Numbered from the stretch's first letter, positions 1-8,822 are shown. The stretch: DNA of 16,447 nt from Paenibacillus sp. UBA6285 (GCA_002438345.1 DJUJ01000115.1:1159-17605), one strand, 5' to 3'. A program made the numbers and translations. Notes: generated from the letters alone by a model not told the origin.

Positions 1-1433
1 CCTTGGATCGCTGACTTTTCCTTCTCCCAGCGCGCCGTCATCCCAAGCTGCTTCTCCTTAAGATCGGCGAGTTCGCGTTGTAAGATTTCCAGACGACGTT
101 TGCTGGCGTCATCGGTTTCTTTTTTGAGCGCGGCTTCTTCAATCTCCATCTGCATCAGACGACGTGTCACTTCATCCATCTCACCCGGCATGGAGTCGAT
201 TTCCGTGCGGATCATTGCGCAGGCTTCATCCACAAGGTCAATAGCTTTATCCGGCAAAAAACGATCCGTGATGTAGCGGTTAGACAGAACTCCTGCAGCC
301 ACGAGGGCGCTGTCATGGATTTTGACCCCGTGATGGACTTCGAATCGTTCCTTCAGACCGCGCAAAATGGAGATCGTATCCTCCACATCCGGTTCGCTGA
401 CCAGCACCTGTTGGAAACGGCGTTCCAACGCTGGGTCCTTCTCAATATATTTGCGGTATTCATCAAGCGTGGTCGCACCAATACAATGCAGTTCACCCCG
501 AGCCAACATCGGCTTCAGCATATTGCCCGCATCCATCGAGCCTTCAGTTTTACCTGCGCCCACAATCGTGTGGAGCTCATCAATAAAGAGAATAATGCGG
601 CCGTTACTTTCGCAAACTTCCCTCAATACCGCCTGAAGGCGCTCCTCGAATTCACCACGGAACTTCGCACCTGCCATAAGGGAACTCATATCCAGTGAGA
701 AAATCGTCTTATCCTTCAGACCCTCCGGTACATCTTTGCGTACAATCCGGTGAGCCAAGCCTTCTACAATCGCTGTTTTACCTACACCTGGCTCCCCAAT
801 CAGCACAGGGTTATTCTTCGTTTTACGGGACAGAATTCGGATCACGCGGCGTATCTCTGCATCACGTCCAATGACTGGATCGATCTTGCCAGCTCGAACC
901 TCTGCCACAAGATCACGTCCGTATTTCTCCAGAACCTTATAAGTAGCCTCTGGCTCCCGACTCGTTACACGCTGATGCCCCCGAATCTCAGCAAGTATAG
1001 ACATCAGCTTCTCGCGTGTTAATCCACGACTAACAAAAAGATCACGCAGCTCTCGATTGTCCCTGCTCGAATCCGACACCATGGCCAGTACAGCATGCTC
1101 AACGGAGACAAACTCATCCTTCATCTTCGCTGCTTCCTTCTCCGCCTGTTCCAGCAAATGAATCAGTGATGGCGAAGCATAACGCCGTACCGTGCCTGCT
1201 CCTGAACCACTTATGCTCGGCTTATGCTGAAGCAGTTCATCCGTGCTTCGCAGCATTTCAGCTACGGGGATATTCATCTTCTGCAGCAATCTTGGCAACA
1301 AGCCTTCTTGCTGCTGGAGTAACGCCTTTAAGAGATGGAGATTATCGATCTCCTGATGACCGCTGCCCGAAGCAAGCGACTGCGCCGCAGCCACTGCTTC
1401 CTGCAGCTTTTGAGTAAGTTTGTTGAAATCCAT
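1..1433 (-). CDS. clpB: ClpB disaggregase, N-terminal 477 residues, cut by the window edge
   Basis: Hsp100 AAA+ disaggregase that works with DnaK/DnaJ to pull proteins out of aggregates in the cytoplasm. The visible part has the N domain (about residues 5-145), then the first AAA domain with Walker A GEPGVGKT at about 213-220 and Walker B IDEL with Asp285-Glu286. The charged coiled-coil middle domain starts near residue 405 ([20 protein letters not shown]) and is cut at the left edge, so the second AAA domain lies outside the window. The middle domain separates ClpB from ClpC. The start ATG at 1431-1433 is preceded by AAAGGTGAG at a suitable distance. It is the last gene of the leftward heat-shock cluster. 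No CtsR box or clear promoter was seen directly in front of it, so it may be read from the hsp20 promoter. ORFs on the other strand here are shadows. Confidence 0.97.
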   Translation of the reverse strand, partial: MDFNKLTQKLQEAVAAAQSLASGSGHQEIDNLHLLKALLQQQEGLLPRLLQKMNIPVAEMLRSTDELLQHKPSISGSGAGTVRRYASPSLIHLLEQAEKEAAKMKDEFVSVEHAVLAMVSDSSRDNRELRDLFVSRGLTREKLMSILAEIRGHQRVTSREPEATYKVLEKYGRDLVAEVRAGKIDPVIGRDAEIRRVIRILSRKTKNNPVLIGEPGVGKTAIVEGLAHRIVRKDVPEGLKDKTIFSLDMSSLMAGAKFRGEFEERLQAVLREVCESNGRIILFIDELHTIVGAGKTEGSMDAGNMLKPMLARGELHCIGATTLDEYRKYIEKDPALERRFQQVLVSEPDVEDTISILRGLKERFEVHHGVKIHDSALVAAGVLSNRYITDRFLPDKAIDLVDEACAMIRTEIDSMPGEMDEVTRRLMQMEIEEAALKKETDDASKRRLEILQRELADLKEKQLGMTARWEKEKSAIQ

Positions 1434-1448
1434 AGCTCTCTCACCTTT

Positions 1449-1850
1449 CTATTTAGGAATGATATATTGGATCGGCTGTTTTGGCCGGGAATAGGTTAAT
1501 TTAGCGGGATTTATACCGTTAATTTTTGGGCGTTGAGCCGAATTCGGCGAATCTACGGGATTTTTACCGTACATTGGGGCGGATGGGCCGCATTTGGCGC
1601 TATCTACGGGATTAATACCGTTCTTTTGGGCGGATGGGAATTCTTCGCAATCCGGGGCATTTTTACCTTTCTTTTCGCTTATCGAGCCACATTCGGCGCA
1701 ATCCGGGGCATTTTTGCCTTTCTTTTCGCTCATTGAGCCACATTCGGCGCAATCTAGGGTATTTTTGCCCTTCTTTTCGCTCATCGAGCCAATTTCGGCA
1801 TATTCTAAAGTACTTTCACCCTTCTTCTCGCCCATCGAGCCGATCTTCAT
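1449..1850 (-). CDS. Possible 133-residue repeat protein made of 17-residue CxxC units (doubtful)
   Basis: An open frame built almost wholly from a degenerate 17-residue unit, clearest in the first four copies (pattern GSMSEKKGKNAPDCAEC). The units are 17, 17, 17, 17, 16, 17 and 17 residues, so insertions and deletions have kept the frame. Each of the clearest copies carries Asp-Cys-Ala-Glu-Cys or a variant, a CxxC pair that could bind metal if the protein exists; Lys and Glu are abundant. The stop lies 15 bases before the clpB start, just ahead of the clpB ribosome binding site, which would suit translational coupling. Against it: no ribosome binding site precedes the ATG at 1850, no domain is recognised, and the opposite strand is also largely open, as expected of a tandem repeat. 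It may be only a non-coding repeat. Confidence 0.3.
   Translation of the reverse strand: MKIGSMGEKKGESTLEYAEIGSMSEKKGKNTLDCAECGSMSEKKGKNAPDCAECGSISEKKGKNAPDCEEFPSAQKNGINPVDSAKCGPSAPMYGKNPVDSPNSAQRPKINGINPAKLTYSRPKQPIQYIIPK
1500..1850. repeat. Degenerate 51-bp tandem repeat, about seven units
   Basis: Read on the plus strand, blocks starting GAGCCacaTTCGGCGCAATC recur near 1684, 1735 and 1786, with more diverged copies at about 1537, 1588 and 1637. The conserved anchors are GAGCC, TTCGGCG, a CGGGgcATTTTT-like core and TTCTTTTCGCTC. The period is 51 bases, with one 48-base unit, and a perfect 12-base palindrome GCCGAATTCGGC sits at 1537-1548. The right-hand units are nearly identical and the left-hand ones diverged, as in an array that grew by slippage or unequal crossing-over. 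It fills most of the space between clpB and the dnaJ-like gene. Confidence 0.85.
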
Positions 1851-1978
1851 CGTTTCAGCAAAGATTTCTTCTATAAGTTAGTTTCAAATCAAGTTACTAT
1901 CCTACAACTAGCATTCCATTTACCATATTCACCAACTAGAGTTGATCTCGAACATACGAAATTACCTCTACCTATCTA

Positions 1979-2986
1979 TTAATTACCCACTTTAGCCCTC
2001 CGGCGCTGCGCACCAACGCTTTGGCGTTTAGCTCTGGCCTCGAAACGGCTGGATTCAGCTAGTTTACGGTATAAACTCTTCTCCGCCTCGCTGGTTGGTT
2101 CAGGGATAACAATCTCAATTTCAAATAAAATATCGCCGTTCGAACCATTCTCACGTTTCAAGCCTTTGCCGGGGATGCGCAGCGTTTTGCCACTCTGAAT
2201 TCCTGCAGGAATCTTCAATTTCACTGCCCCTCCACCCGGTAATGGAACCTTCACCTCTCCACCCAATACCGCTTGCCATGGAGCAACTTCAACTACGCCG
2301 TATAAGTCGCCATCGCGAATCTCGTAAATATCATGAGGAAGGATATGAAGTGCCAGCAGTACATCGCTACCCGAAGCTATGCCACCCGGAGTGTTACCAT
2401 CAATTTTCATAAGCATGCCTTCATAGGATCTTGGCGGAATGTTAACATCCACAGTTTTATCGCCGATCTGTACTCTTACAGTTGCTCCCTTATAGGCCTG
2501 CTCCAACGTAATATCCAACTGCGCCTGCGTCGTACTGTGCGCCTCACCCCATGGATTGCCGTTCGAACGCCCACTACCACTACTAGAAAAGAAATCAAAG
2601 CCAGCTCGATCCGCCGATCCCCGATTCCCAAAAAACATTCCGAACAAATCTTCCTCTGAAATGCCAGAACCTCCTGCAGAATAAGTTCCACCGCTCCAGC
2701 TTCCACCAAAGTTTGAATCCCACGAAGAGGCCCCACTCGTCGCACCTCCACCAGCTCTGCCACGCTGAGCCCCATACAGCTGTTCTTCATCGTAAAGCTT
2801 CCGCTTGTCCTCATTGCCCAGTACTTCATAGGCTTCAGCCGCTTCTTTGAATTTCGCCTCTGCCTCAGGGGCTTTGTTCACATCAGGATGCCACTTCTTG
2901 GCCAGCTTTTGATAAGCCTTCTTGATTTCCTGTTTGGTAGCTGTTTTACTCACGCCCAAGGCATCATAATAGCTTTTGTTAGCCAC
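1979..2986 (-). CDS. cbpA: DnaJ-family co-chaperone, CbpA-like (type II, no zinc finger)
   Basis: J-domain co-chaperone of 335 residues that should stimulate DnaK ATPase and deliver substrates. The J domain spans about residues 4-70 with the essential HPD at 33-35 (KKWHPDVNK). A Gly/Ser/Phe-rich linker follows (about 75-150), then two beta-sandwich substrate-binding domains (about 155-310; [12 protein letters not shown] and [18 protein letters not shown] are typical). The CxxCxGxG zinc region of true DnaJ is absent, which makes it CbpA-like. The C-terminus is basic ([16 protein letters not shown]). The start is GTG at 2984-2986, supported by AGGAGGG at 2994-3000. It follows hsp20 by about 180 bases in the same direction. 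The main dnaJ, normally beside dnaK, would be elsewhere. The symbol is by family resemblance. Confidence 0.93.
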   Translation of the reverse strand: MANKSYYDALGVSKTATKQEIKKAYQKLAKKWHPDVNKAPEAEAKFKEAAEAYEVLGNEDKRKLYDEEQLYGAQRGRAGGGATSGASSWDSNFGGSWSGGTYSAGGSGISEEDLFGMFFGNRGSADRAGFDFFSSSGSGRSNGNPWGEAHSTTQAQLDITLEQAYKGATVRVQIGDKTVDVNIPPRSYEGMLMKIDGNTPGGIASGSDVLLALHILPHDIYEIRDGDLYGVVEVAPWQAVLGGEVKVPLPGGGAVKLKIPAGIQSGKTLRIPGKGLKRENGSNGDILFEIEIVIPEPTSEAEKSLYRKLAESSRFEARAKRQSVGAQRRRAKVGN

Positions 2987-3135
2987 CCTGGATCCCTCCT
3001 TTCAAAACGTTTATCTTAATTCCCTCGCCGTTCAATTCCGAGAAAAGACGCACCATAGCCGGAATCCTCCACTACAATGCGCCTTCTATTCTTTACCGCT
3101 ATATTAAAAGTTCGGTGTCCGCTACTAAGATGCTG

Positions 3136-3155
3136 AGCGGGAGTTCCCTCCCGCT
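3136..3155 (-). terminator. Hairpin just after hsp20, weak terminator or processing stem
   Basis: AGCGGGAG / CTCCCGCT form a perfect 8-bp stem with a TTCC loop, 11 bases beyond the hsp20 stop. On the transcribed minus strand no U-run follows, so it may only partly terminate, letting some transcripts continue into the dnaJ-like gene, or protect the mRNA end. On the plus strand it is followed by TTTT, but no rightward gene ends here. Confidence 0.5.
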
Positions 3156-3166
3156 TTTAGCTATAC

Positions 3167-3634
3167 TTATTCAGACTGTGAACCCATAGAATCGCTGTCT
3201 TGAATCTCAATGCGTTTACCTTGAGGTTTTTGCCGTTTTGGAACTTCCAGCGTCAGCATACCGTCTTTCAATGAAGCGCGAATACCATCCTCCGTAATAT
3301 CCTGAACATAGAATCTACGAACATATTCGCCAAATCGACGTTCTCTGCGTACAATCTGATGTTCTTTATTCTCCTCGGCATTTTCTTCCTTCCGCACTGC
3401 TTTAATCGTCAAGTAAGGGCTGGCATAATCAATGTCGATTTCTTCTTTTTTAAAGCCAGGAAGTTCAGCTTCAATCAGGTAAGCCTGCTCACTCTCGCGA
3501 ATATCCGTTCTAAAGGACATCGTGGAGCTCTTGATCGGTGCAAAAAAATCATCATTAAAAACATCATTCAAAGACTTAGCCAGCATACCAAAGGCATCAT
3601 CTCTACGTTTACCAAAAGGAACCAAATCAAACAT
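3167..3634 (-). CDS. Small heat-shock protein, Hsp20/alpha-crystallin family
   Basis: ATP-independent holdase of 155 residues that binds unfolding proteins and passes them to DnaK/ClpB. The alpha-crystallin domain runs from about residue 40 to 140 (FRTDIRESEQAYLIEAELPG opens it). It contains the family signature A-x-x-x-x-G-x-L as ASLKDGMLTLEVPK and ends with an I-x-I tail motif (RIEIQ) used for oligomer assembly. The start chosen is the ATG at 3632-3634, with GAGGAG about 8 bases upstream; an in-frame ATG six codons earlier has no ribosome binding site and would swallow this one. It is the first gene of the leftward cluster, directly behind a promoter and a CtsR operator, so it should be heat induced. 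Confidence 0.95.
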   Translation of the reverse strand: MFDLVPFGKRRDDAFGMLAKSLNDVFNDDFFAPIKSSTMSFRTDIRESEQAYLIEAELPGFKKEEIDIDYASPYLTIKAVRKEENAEENKEHQIVRRERRFGEYVRRFYVQDITEDGIRASLKDGMLTLEVPKRQKPQGKRIEIQDSDSMGSQSE

Positions 3635-3656
3635 TATCCATTCTCCTCTCATTGAC

Positions 3657-3673
3657 TTTGACTTTATTTGACC
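3657..3673 (-). promoter_or_regulatory. CtsR operator, proximal, in front of hsp20
   Basis: On the minus strand it reads GGTCAAA-TAA-AGTCAAA, an exact match to the known CtsR consensus (RGTCAAA NAN RGTCAAA). It starts about 10 bases downstream of the -10 box and ends about 12 bases before the hsp20 ribosome binding site, so bound CtsR would cover the transcription start. A further TATGACC heptad follows at 3674-3680. Confidence 0.9.
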
Positions 3674-3682
3674 TATGACCTT

Positions 3683-3711
3683 ATTATAGTTCCCTACCAG
3701 AGGAATAACAA
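3683..3711 (-). promoter_or_regulatory. SigA-type promoter of hsp20
   Basis: On the minus strand the -10 is a perfect TATAAT (3683-3688). A 17-base spacer separates it from TTGTTA (3706-3711), a 4/6 match to the -35 consensus. Transcription would start near 3676, inside or beside the CtsR operator. Confidence 0.75.
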
Positions 3712-3789
3712 AATCGATTTAAGCCAGTTATCGGCCAAATCCAGGCGAATTAGCTGATTTCATATTACAAATTTAAACCTTTTTAATGA

Positions 3790-3817
3790 TTTGACCTTTT
3801 TTGACCTTTGTTTGATC
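3790..3817 (-). promoter_or_regulatory. Second, distal CtsR operator with three heptads
   Basis: On the minus strand GGTCAAA-AAA-GGTCAAA (3790-3806) matches the CtsR consensus exactly, and GATCAAA (3811-3817) adds a third, imperfect heptad. It lies about 120 bases upstream of the proximal operator. No convincing promoter was found overlapping it. It could serve a second hsp20 promoter, stabilise repression cooperatively, or be a relic. It is about 130 bases from the opposite promoter of the SWIM gene, too far for simple repression of that gene. The rest of 3712-3947 shows nothing else recognisable. Confidence 0.85.
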
Positions 3818-3947
3818 TTACATAAACTCACCATTAACCCTCCATCGGAGCAAGCAGTATGATTATTATATGTTTAGGCCTCACGTTCAATACAAGCCTG
3901 CAACTCCACAATCATTTCAAGGCCAAATAATCCTTCTCAAAAAGAAG

Positions 3948-3956
3948 TGATATAAT
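3948..3956 (+). promoter_or_regulatory. Extended -10 promoter of the SWIM/SNF2 operon
   Basis: TGATATAAT is a perfect -10 box with the TGn extension. No good -35 lies at 16-18 bases, which the extended -10 can compensate. The ribosome binding site AGGAGA (3985-3990) follows 8 bases before the ATG at 3999. Confidence 0.65.
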
Positions 3957-3998
3957 GAGAGACAATAACGACCATTTTCCTTACAGGAGACCAATTGT

Positions 3999-5642
3999 AT
4001 GCAACCAACCTATACTATGGATGATACGCAGTGGAGCAAGCTCATCCAGAATGTCGCCTATTATTTCGATGATTTTACCCTCAAAAGAGGGTTCCAATAT
4101 TACAAGCAAAGCCGAGTTCGTTCGTTCACTATGACGGAACCAGCTAAAATGAATGCACTTGTTGAAGGTAGAGAGGATTACCGTGTTTCCATTGATCTGG
4201 ACAGCTTCACTCGGTGTCACTGTAACTGCCCAGTTTCAGGTCATTGCAAGCATATGGCCGCCGTACTGCTAAGTTATGCTGAACAACAGAATAGGTCTGT
4301 GCAAGTTCTAGCTAACGCCAAGGCCGCATCTTTTCTCCCAAAAACATCAAGTAGTTCCCCTGTCGGATCCGATGGAAAGCGCCAGCAGCAGCTAAAAGAG
4401 CATGCCAGCCGGATCGCTGACGGAGGAATCACGGAGTGGCGCGAGTATTTTGCATTCTGCATCACGCCTCTGGCACATACCACTCGGAATCCCGAATATG
4501 TGGATCGAGCATTATCTTCCATTACTAAATTTAAGCCGAAATTACTTCCGGAGATGGACAAGCTATTCACTCTGCATGCCCATCTTTTTCTTCTAGAAAA
4601 GCTGGCTAAGCCTTCCGCCAATCTACCCGGTCAGGTCGCCTTCACCTCATCACTCGGCTATTACACGCAAGTAGCGGTTTCAGAACTGCAGGAAGTAATC
4701 ACACGTCTATTAAAAAGCGTACTCCCGCTATCTCTCGAGCAAGAGCAAGAACAAGATCTATGGCCACATGTCATCGATACACTCTCCTACTTGCGGCGCG
4801 AGATGTTGACGGAGTCGCGTGATCGCTTACGGAATCAGCCCTCTTTTTCATTAAGCTATGACCTATTGTGGAGAAACTGGATTTACCCAAATACAGGTGG
4901 AACTAAGCTTTACCTGGATGAAATCAAACAGCTTCAGCAGGCAGAAAGTGAATTAGGCGCTTCCCTTTCACGACATGCGTGGCTATTAGCCCAGAGCCGC
5001 ATGTATTTTTATCTGAAGGATGACCAAAAGGCTTGGGGCTTACTGAATAAAGCTGCCGAGCGCCCGGGTCTCCATCCCGATGAGCTTATGAGCTTCACCT
5101 CCCCGCTTCTGGATGCAGGTGATTGGTCACGCTTGGTGGGTTGGCTTGTTCAGATCGGTCCTCTGCTGAGCAGCAGGCTCTATAATCTGAATAGCTATTC
5201 GGCCAGCTGGGAAGAGGCCGTTCGCCACCTTCCTGAAGCTGAGCCGCAGATGTGGAATACACTAGCCACCATGTTACCTATATCTGGCGAAGTATATGAA
5301 GAGAAGCTAGTTACTTATGAAAAATGGCAGACATGGATGGATTATCAACTGTCCATCGGTAAACAGCCATCCGAATTTCGTGTCAAAGACCTCCAACCTG
5401 TAGAGAAAAACGCACCCGAAGTCCTGTTGCCCTTCTACCATCAGGCCGCCGAAAGATTTGTGCTAGATAAGAATAGACACAGCTACAAGGCGGCTGTGAA
5501 ATTATTGAAGAGATTATCCAAGCTGTATAAAAAAATGAAACAAGAAGAACGGTGGGAAGAGTTCCTTGATGCCTTCACCACTAGGCACAGCAGGCTCCGC
5601 GCGCTGCAAGAGGAGCTTCGGAAAGGAAAGCTAATACCATGA
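3999..5642 (+). CDS. SWIM zinc-finger protein, partner of a SNF2 helicase
   Basis: A 547-residue protein whose only recognisable domain is a SWIM zinc finger at residues 73-85. There Cys75-x-Cys77, Cys83 and His85 (CNCPVSGHCKH) supply the CxCx(n)CxH metal site, a fold linked with DNA or protein binding. The remaining 450 residues are largely helical and rich in Leu, Trp and Glu, with no motif I know. Its stop overlaps the start of the SNF2-family gene by 4 bases (ATGA), so the two are translationally coupled. SWIM-SNF2 pairs are common in Firmicutes; the exact role in DNA repair or chromatin-like remodelling is unproven. The start has a good ribosome binding site and an extended -10 promoter. 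Confidence 0.9.
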   Translation: MQPTYTMDDTQWSKLIQNVAYYFDDFTLKRGFQYYKQSRVRSFTMTEPAKMNALVEGREDYRVSIDLDSFTRCHCNCPVSGHCKHMAAVLLSYAEQQNRSVQVLANAKAASFLPKTSSSSPVGSDGKRQQQLKEHASRIADGGITEWREYFAFCITPLAHTTRNPEYVDRALSSITKFKPKLLPEMDKLFTLHAHLFLLEKLAKPSANLPGQVAFTSSLGYYTQVAVSELQEVITRLLKSVLPLSLEQEQEQDLWPHVIDTLSYLRREMLTESRDRLRNQPSFSLSYDLLWRNWIYPNTGGTKLYLDEIKQLQQAESELGASLSRHAWLLAQSRMYFYLKDDQKAWGLLNKAAERPGLHPDELMSFTSPLLDAGDWSRLVGWLVQIGPLLSSRLYNLNSYSASWEEAVRHLPEAEPQMWNTLATMLPISGEVYEEKLVTYEKWQTWMDYQLSIGKQPSEFRVKDLQPVEKNAPEVLLPFYHQAAERFVLDKNRHSYKAAVKLLKRLSKLYKKMKQEERWEEFLDAFTTRHSRLRALQEELRKGKLIP

Positions 5643-8600
5643 ACATGCACTTGCGTACGATGACCATCCGGCTTACGTTAAGCCAGTATGGCGACGCTTT
5701 ATTATATGGAATGAACGAAAGGGAAGATCTCGTGCCCGGCCTGCAGCTTAAGCAGCGGCTATTCGCCTGGCATGAGGCGTCTTTTTATGGTACGGAGTTA
5801 ACCGTTCAACCAGCTGGCGAAGGTGTTGAGCTAGTGATTCTTCCTGCTGAGCAGGTACTTCCCTTCTTTGCAGAGCAGAAGCTACTGTCGCATATCGAAT
5901 GGATCTGGGAGGGCGATGCGGCTCATCTCACTGAACTGGCACCACTTCTGGCTGTATGTCTGGAGAACAAACAATATATACCCGATATATCTACTTACCG
6001 TGCGGGGAGGCTGCAATGGACTTGGGATGAGGAGGCTCTTGTGCAGGTGGCAGTGGAGAATGACACTGCCAAAGGGGCCTTTGAGGCGCTAAATGGCGGC
6101 AGCGAATTTAGCGTTGGCTTACGCGCGGCGTTCTCCGCCGCCGTATCGCAGAGGTATTACAGCACGGAGGCCGAGGCAGGCGACCTCCGGAGCGAATTCC
6201 CGCTTCTATTCGATAGAAGCGGGGCCCTTGCAGCGGGCATGGATACCGCTGCATGGCTTATCGCCATTGGCTGGAAGGCGGATACCGCGCCTTTCCGGCC
6301 TGCACTTCAGCTGCTGGAGCCGGAGGGGGATGAATCCCCTTGGCGGCTGCAGCTGGTGCTTCAGGACAAGCGCGATGAATCCGCGCTTGTTCCCATCAGG
6401 CTCGCCGATGATGGCGAGCCGCACGGCTTGTGGCCGACAGCATGGTCGGCCCACGTGCACGAACGCGCCGCGGGATGGCTGGAGCGCCTCCGCGGCAGTC
6501 TGCCGCCCGAGCGCTTCGCGGCGGGCGGCGACGTGCTGGTCGAACCGCTCAGCGATGCCATCGCTTGGCGGTTCTTGACGGCCGAGAGCCAGCGGCTGCT
6601 GGAAGCAGGCTGGCAAGTGTTACTGCCGGCGTGGTGGGAAGCCGCCAGCCGGAAAAAGCCACGCCTGCGCGCCAAGATCAGCTCCGGCGAGGACAAACGC
6701 AGCGGCGGCGAGTCGCTGTTCGGCCTCGATTCGATCATCGATTTCGATTGGCGAATCTCCATCGGCGACGCTGACCTCACCGAAGCTGAATTTGCTGAGC
6801 TGGTCGCAAGAGGGGAACGACTCGTCCGCTTCAAGGGCAAATGGGTCTCGCTCGACCCCGCACTACTGGCGCAAATTCAAAGAGCCATGGCGGGGATGGA
6901 CAAGTCGCAAGGCCTGTCCTTCCAAGACGTGCTTCAGCTCCATTTGCTAGGATCTGGCGAGGAAGCAGACGCTGAAGCTACGGAAGAGCAGCTTCAAGAG
7001 GATGCGGCGCGCCTGCGTCTCGAGGTAGAGCTAAACGAGCATTTAATCAGCCTCATAGGTCAGCTCGGCCAGCGCTCGCAATGGCCGAAGCCTGCGGTAC
7101 CTGCAGGACTCAAGGCAGAGCTGCGCGCCTATCAGCATGAAGGATATGCTTGGTTGACTTTCCTGCGTCGATTCGGTTTAGGGGCTTGTCTAGCCGATGA
7201 TATGGGACTAGGTAAAACCGTCCAACTCATCGCGTATTTACTTCACATCAAAGAAAACACCGATGCAAGTTCATCCCGTCGCCAGACCGACCCACCGGGT
7301 TGGCCTGCTCTAATCATCTGTCCTACCTCTGTCCTGGGTAACTGGCAGAAGGAACTGCAGCGCTTCGCGCCTTCTTTAAACGTTATGCTTCATTACGGAA
7401 GTCGCCGTCTGGACGCAGGTTTCTTCTATGGCGCCGCTTCGCAAGCCGACGTAGTGCTAACCTCTTATGCAACTGCGGCGCTTGACCAGGAACTGCTGAA
7501 GGAATTCACTTGGGCGGCAATTTGCCTGGACGAAGCACAGAACATCAAGAATGCTCAAACGAAGCAGTCTGTAGCTGTGCGCAGCTTCCCAGCTTTGCAC
7601 CGGATTGCGCTAACAGGAACACCTATAGAGAACAGATTATCTGAGTTGTGGTCCATTTATGATTTTATAACCCCAGGTTATCTGGGCAGCGCCAAGGCCT
7701 TTAACGACCGATTCAGTAATGCCATCGAGAAGGAACGTGACGAGAAGCGTACGGTGGATCTACAGAATCTCGTGAAGCCTTTCATGCTGCGTCGTAAGAA
7801 GAAGGATCCTAACATCCAGCTCGATCTACCCGATAAAAACGAGATGAAGACCTATGTTCATCTGACAGCTGAACAAGCTGCACTCTATGACCAGACCGTA
7901 AACGGACTGTTGGAGCGTATGCAGAAGTTGGAAGGCATTGAGCGTAAAGGCGCCATTCTCGGGGCTTTGACCGGACTTAAGCAGCTGTGTGACCACCCGA
8001 TGCTTGTGACCAAGGAGGCCCTCCCTGAAACAGATTCTGACAATAAACTAGATACCAGTCTACTCATTAACCGTTCTTCCAAACTCGAAAGACTGCTGGA
8101 TATGGTTAAGGAACTGCGTGAAGAGGATGAGCGCTGTCTGATCTTCACGCAATATGTCGGTATGGGAAAAATGCTTCAGGCTGTTCTACAGCAGGAGCTG
8201 GGCGAGCCTGTCCTTTATTTGAACGGAAGCACCTCCAAACAGGCGCGTGACCGAATGATTGAGCGATTTCAGACGCCCGCTCCATCCGCGGACGAAGGGT
8301 CCAGACGTCCAGATGCGCCACCGTCTGATCAGCCGAATGTATTCATCCTTTCACTCAAAGCTGGGGGTGTCGGTCTGAACTTAACCGCAGCCAACCACGT
8401 ATTCCACTTCGATCGCTGGTGGAATCCAGCCGTCGAGAATCAGGCGACTGACCGCGCTTATCGCATGGGCCAGACACGTGATGTACAGGTGCATAAGTTC
8501 ATTGCACTCGGGACGCTCGAAGAAAAGATTGATGAGATGCTGGAGAGTAAGCAGCAGTTAAGCGACAATGTCATCTCCAGCTCCGAAGGCTGGATTACCG

Positions 8601-8659
8601 AGCTGTCTACTGAGGCTCTGAAAGACCTGTTTACATTCCGGCGAGGCTTAACAGACTAA
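5639..8659 (+). CDS. SNF2-family DEAD/DEAH-box ATPase (helicase-like)
   Basis: A 1006-residue Swi2/Snf2-type ATP-driven DNA translocase. Residues 1-480 form the N-terminal region found in bacterial SNF2 proteins. The ATPase core follows, with Walker A DDMGLGKT (520-527), motif II DEAQ (631-634), motif III-like ALTGTP, then the second RecA lobe with LKAGGVGLNLTAANHV and motif VI QATDRAYRMGQ (935-945, arginine finger). Two linker-like insertions are seen: ENTDASSSRRQTDPPG after motif I and APSADEGSRRPDAPPSDQ before motif V, both Pro/Ser/Asp-rich surface loops. The N-terminal part (about 6100-6760) is clearly richer in G+C than its flanks, so long spurious ORFs appear on other frames. It is translated from the overlapping ATGA behind AAGGAAAG. 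The cellular role is not established. Confidence 0.95.
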   Translation: MNMHLRTMTIRLTLSQYGDALLYGMNEREDLVPGLQLKQRLFAWHEASFYGTELTVQPAGEGVELVILPAEQVLPFFAEQKLLSHIEWIWEGDAAHLTELAPLLAVCLENKQYIPDISTYRAGRLQWTWDEEALVQVAVENDTAKGAFEALNGGSEFSVGLRAAFSAAVSQRYYSTEAEAGDLRSEFPLLFDRSGALAAGMDTAAWLIAIGWKADTAPFRPALQLLEPEGDESPWRLQLVLQDKRDESALVPIRLADDGEPHGLWPTAWSAHVHERAAGWLERLRGSLPPERFAAGGDVLVEPLSDAIAWRFLTAESQRLLEAGWQVLLPAWWEAASRKKPRLRAKISSGEDKRSGGESLFGLDSIIDFDWRISIGDADLTEAEFAELVARGERLVRFKGKWVSLDPALLAQIQRAMAGMDKSQGLSFQDVLQLHLLGSGEEADAEATEEQLQEDAARLRLEVELNEHLISLIGQLGQRSQWPKPAVPAGLKAELRAYQHEGYAWLTFLRRFGLGACLADDMGLGKTVQLIAYLLHIKENTDASSSRRQTDPPGWPALIICPTSVLGNWQKELQRFAPSLNVMLHYGSRRLDAGFFYGAASQADVVLTSYATAALDQELLKEFTWAAICLDEAQNIKNAQTKQSVAVRSFPALHRIALTGTPIENRLSELWSIYDFITPGYLGSAKAFNDRFSNAIEKERDEKRTVDLQNLVKPFMLRRKKKDPNIQLDLPDKNEMKTYVHLTAEQAALYDQTVNGLLERMQKLEGIERKGAILGALTGLKQLCDHPMLVTKEALPETDSDNKLDTSLLINRSSKLERLLDMVKELREEDERCLIFTQYVGMGKMLQAVLQQELGEPVLYLNGSTSKQARDRMIERFQTPAPSADEGSRRPDAPPSDQPNVFILSLKAGGVGLNLTAANHVFHFDRWWNPAVENQATDRAYRMGQTRDVQVHKFIALGTLEEKIDEMLESKQQLSDNVISSSEGWITELSTEALKDLFTFRRGLTD

Positions 8660-8686
8660 TCCTACCGCTGTCAGTATCACAAGCAT

Positions 8687-8744
8687 AAACGCCTTCGGCG
8701 TCCTTACAAGGACGGTAAGCGTTTAAGCAAGAAATATAAGGATA
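8687..8744. repeat. Palindromic repeat, copy 1, after the SNF2 gene
   Basis: A 58-base element starting AAACGCCTTCGGCGTCCTTA and ending ATAAGGATA. It contains a CGCC-TTC-GGCG hairpin, GTCCTTacAAGGAC, and outer arms AAACGC / GCGTTT, so it folds into a compact structure. It lies 27 bases after the SNF2 stop and could act as a transcript-end stem, though no T-run follows. A close copy is at 8944-9000 in the same orientation. Confidence 0.85.
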
Positions 8745-8761
8745 TTATAGCCAATACAGAT

Positions 8762-8790
8762 TTGCCACCAAATAAAGGATGTGGTAAACT
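8762..8790 (+). promoter_or_regulatory. Probable promoter of the hflX leader
   Basis: TTGCCA (8762-8767, 5/6 to the -35 consensus), exactly 17 bases, then TAAACT (8785-8790, 4/6 to the -10). Transcription would start near 8797, giving an untranslated leader of about 450 bases before hflX, with the leader peptide ORF close to the 5' end, as is usual for ribosome-mediated attenuators. Confidence 0.6.
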
Positions 8791-8822
8791 CGACTTAACT
8801 TTTTATGAACGGAGGGTTACGT

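Noticed and set aside
1594..1881. Plus-strand ORF with repeated hydrophobic units (LPFFSLIEPHSAQSGA)
   Set aside because: It is the reverse reading of the 51-bp tandem repeat, with no ribosome binding site; open frames on both strands are expected when the period is a multiple of three.
3167..3817. CIRCE (HrcA) operator for the chaperone genes
   Set aside because: No TTAGCACTC-N9-GAGTGCTAA element was found; the visible operators are of CtsR type.
6206..6840. Minus- and plus-strand ORFs of 114-161 residues inside the SNF2 gene
   Set aside because: They arise from the G+C-rich patch, lack ribosome binding sites and known motifs, and overlap a gene with clear family motifs.
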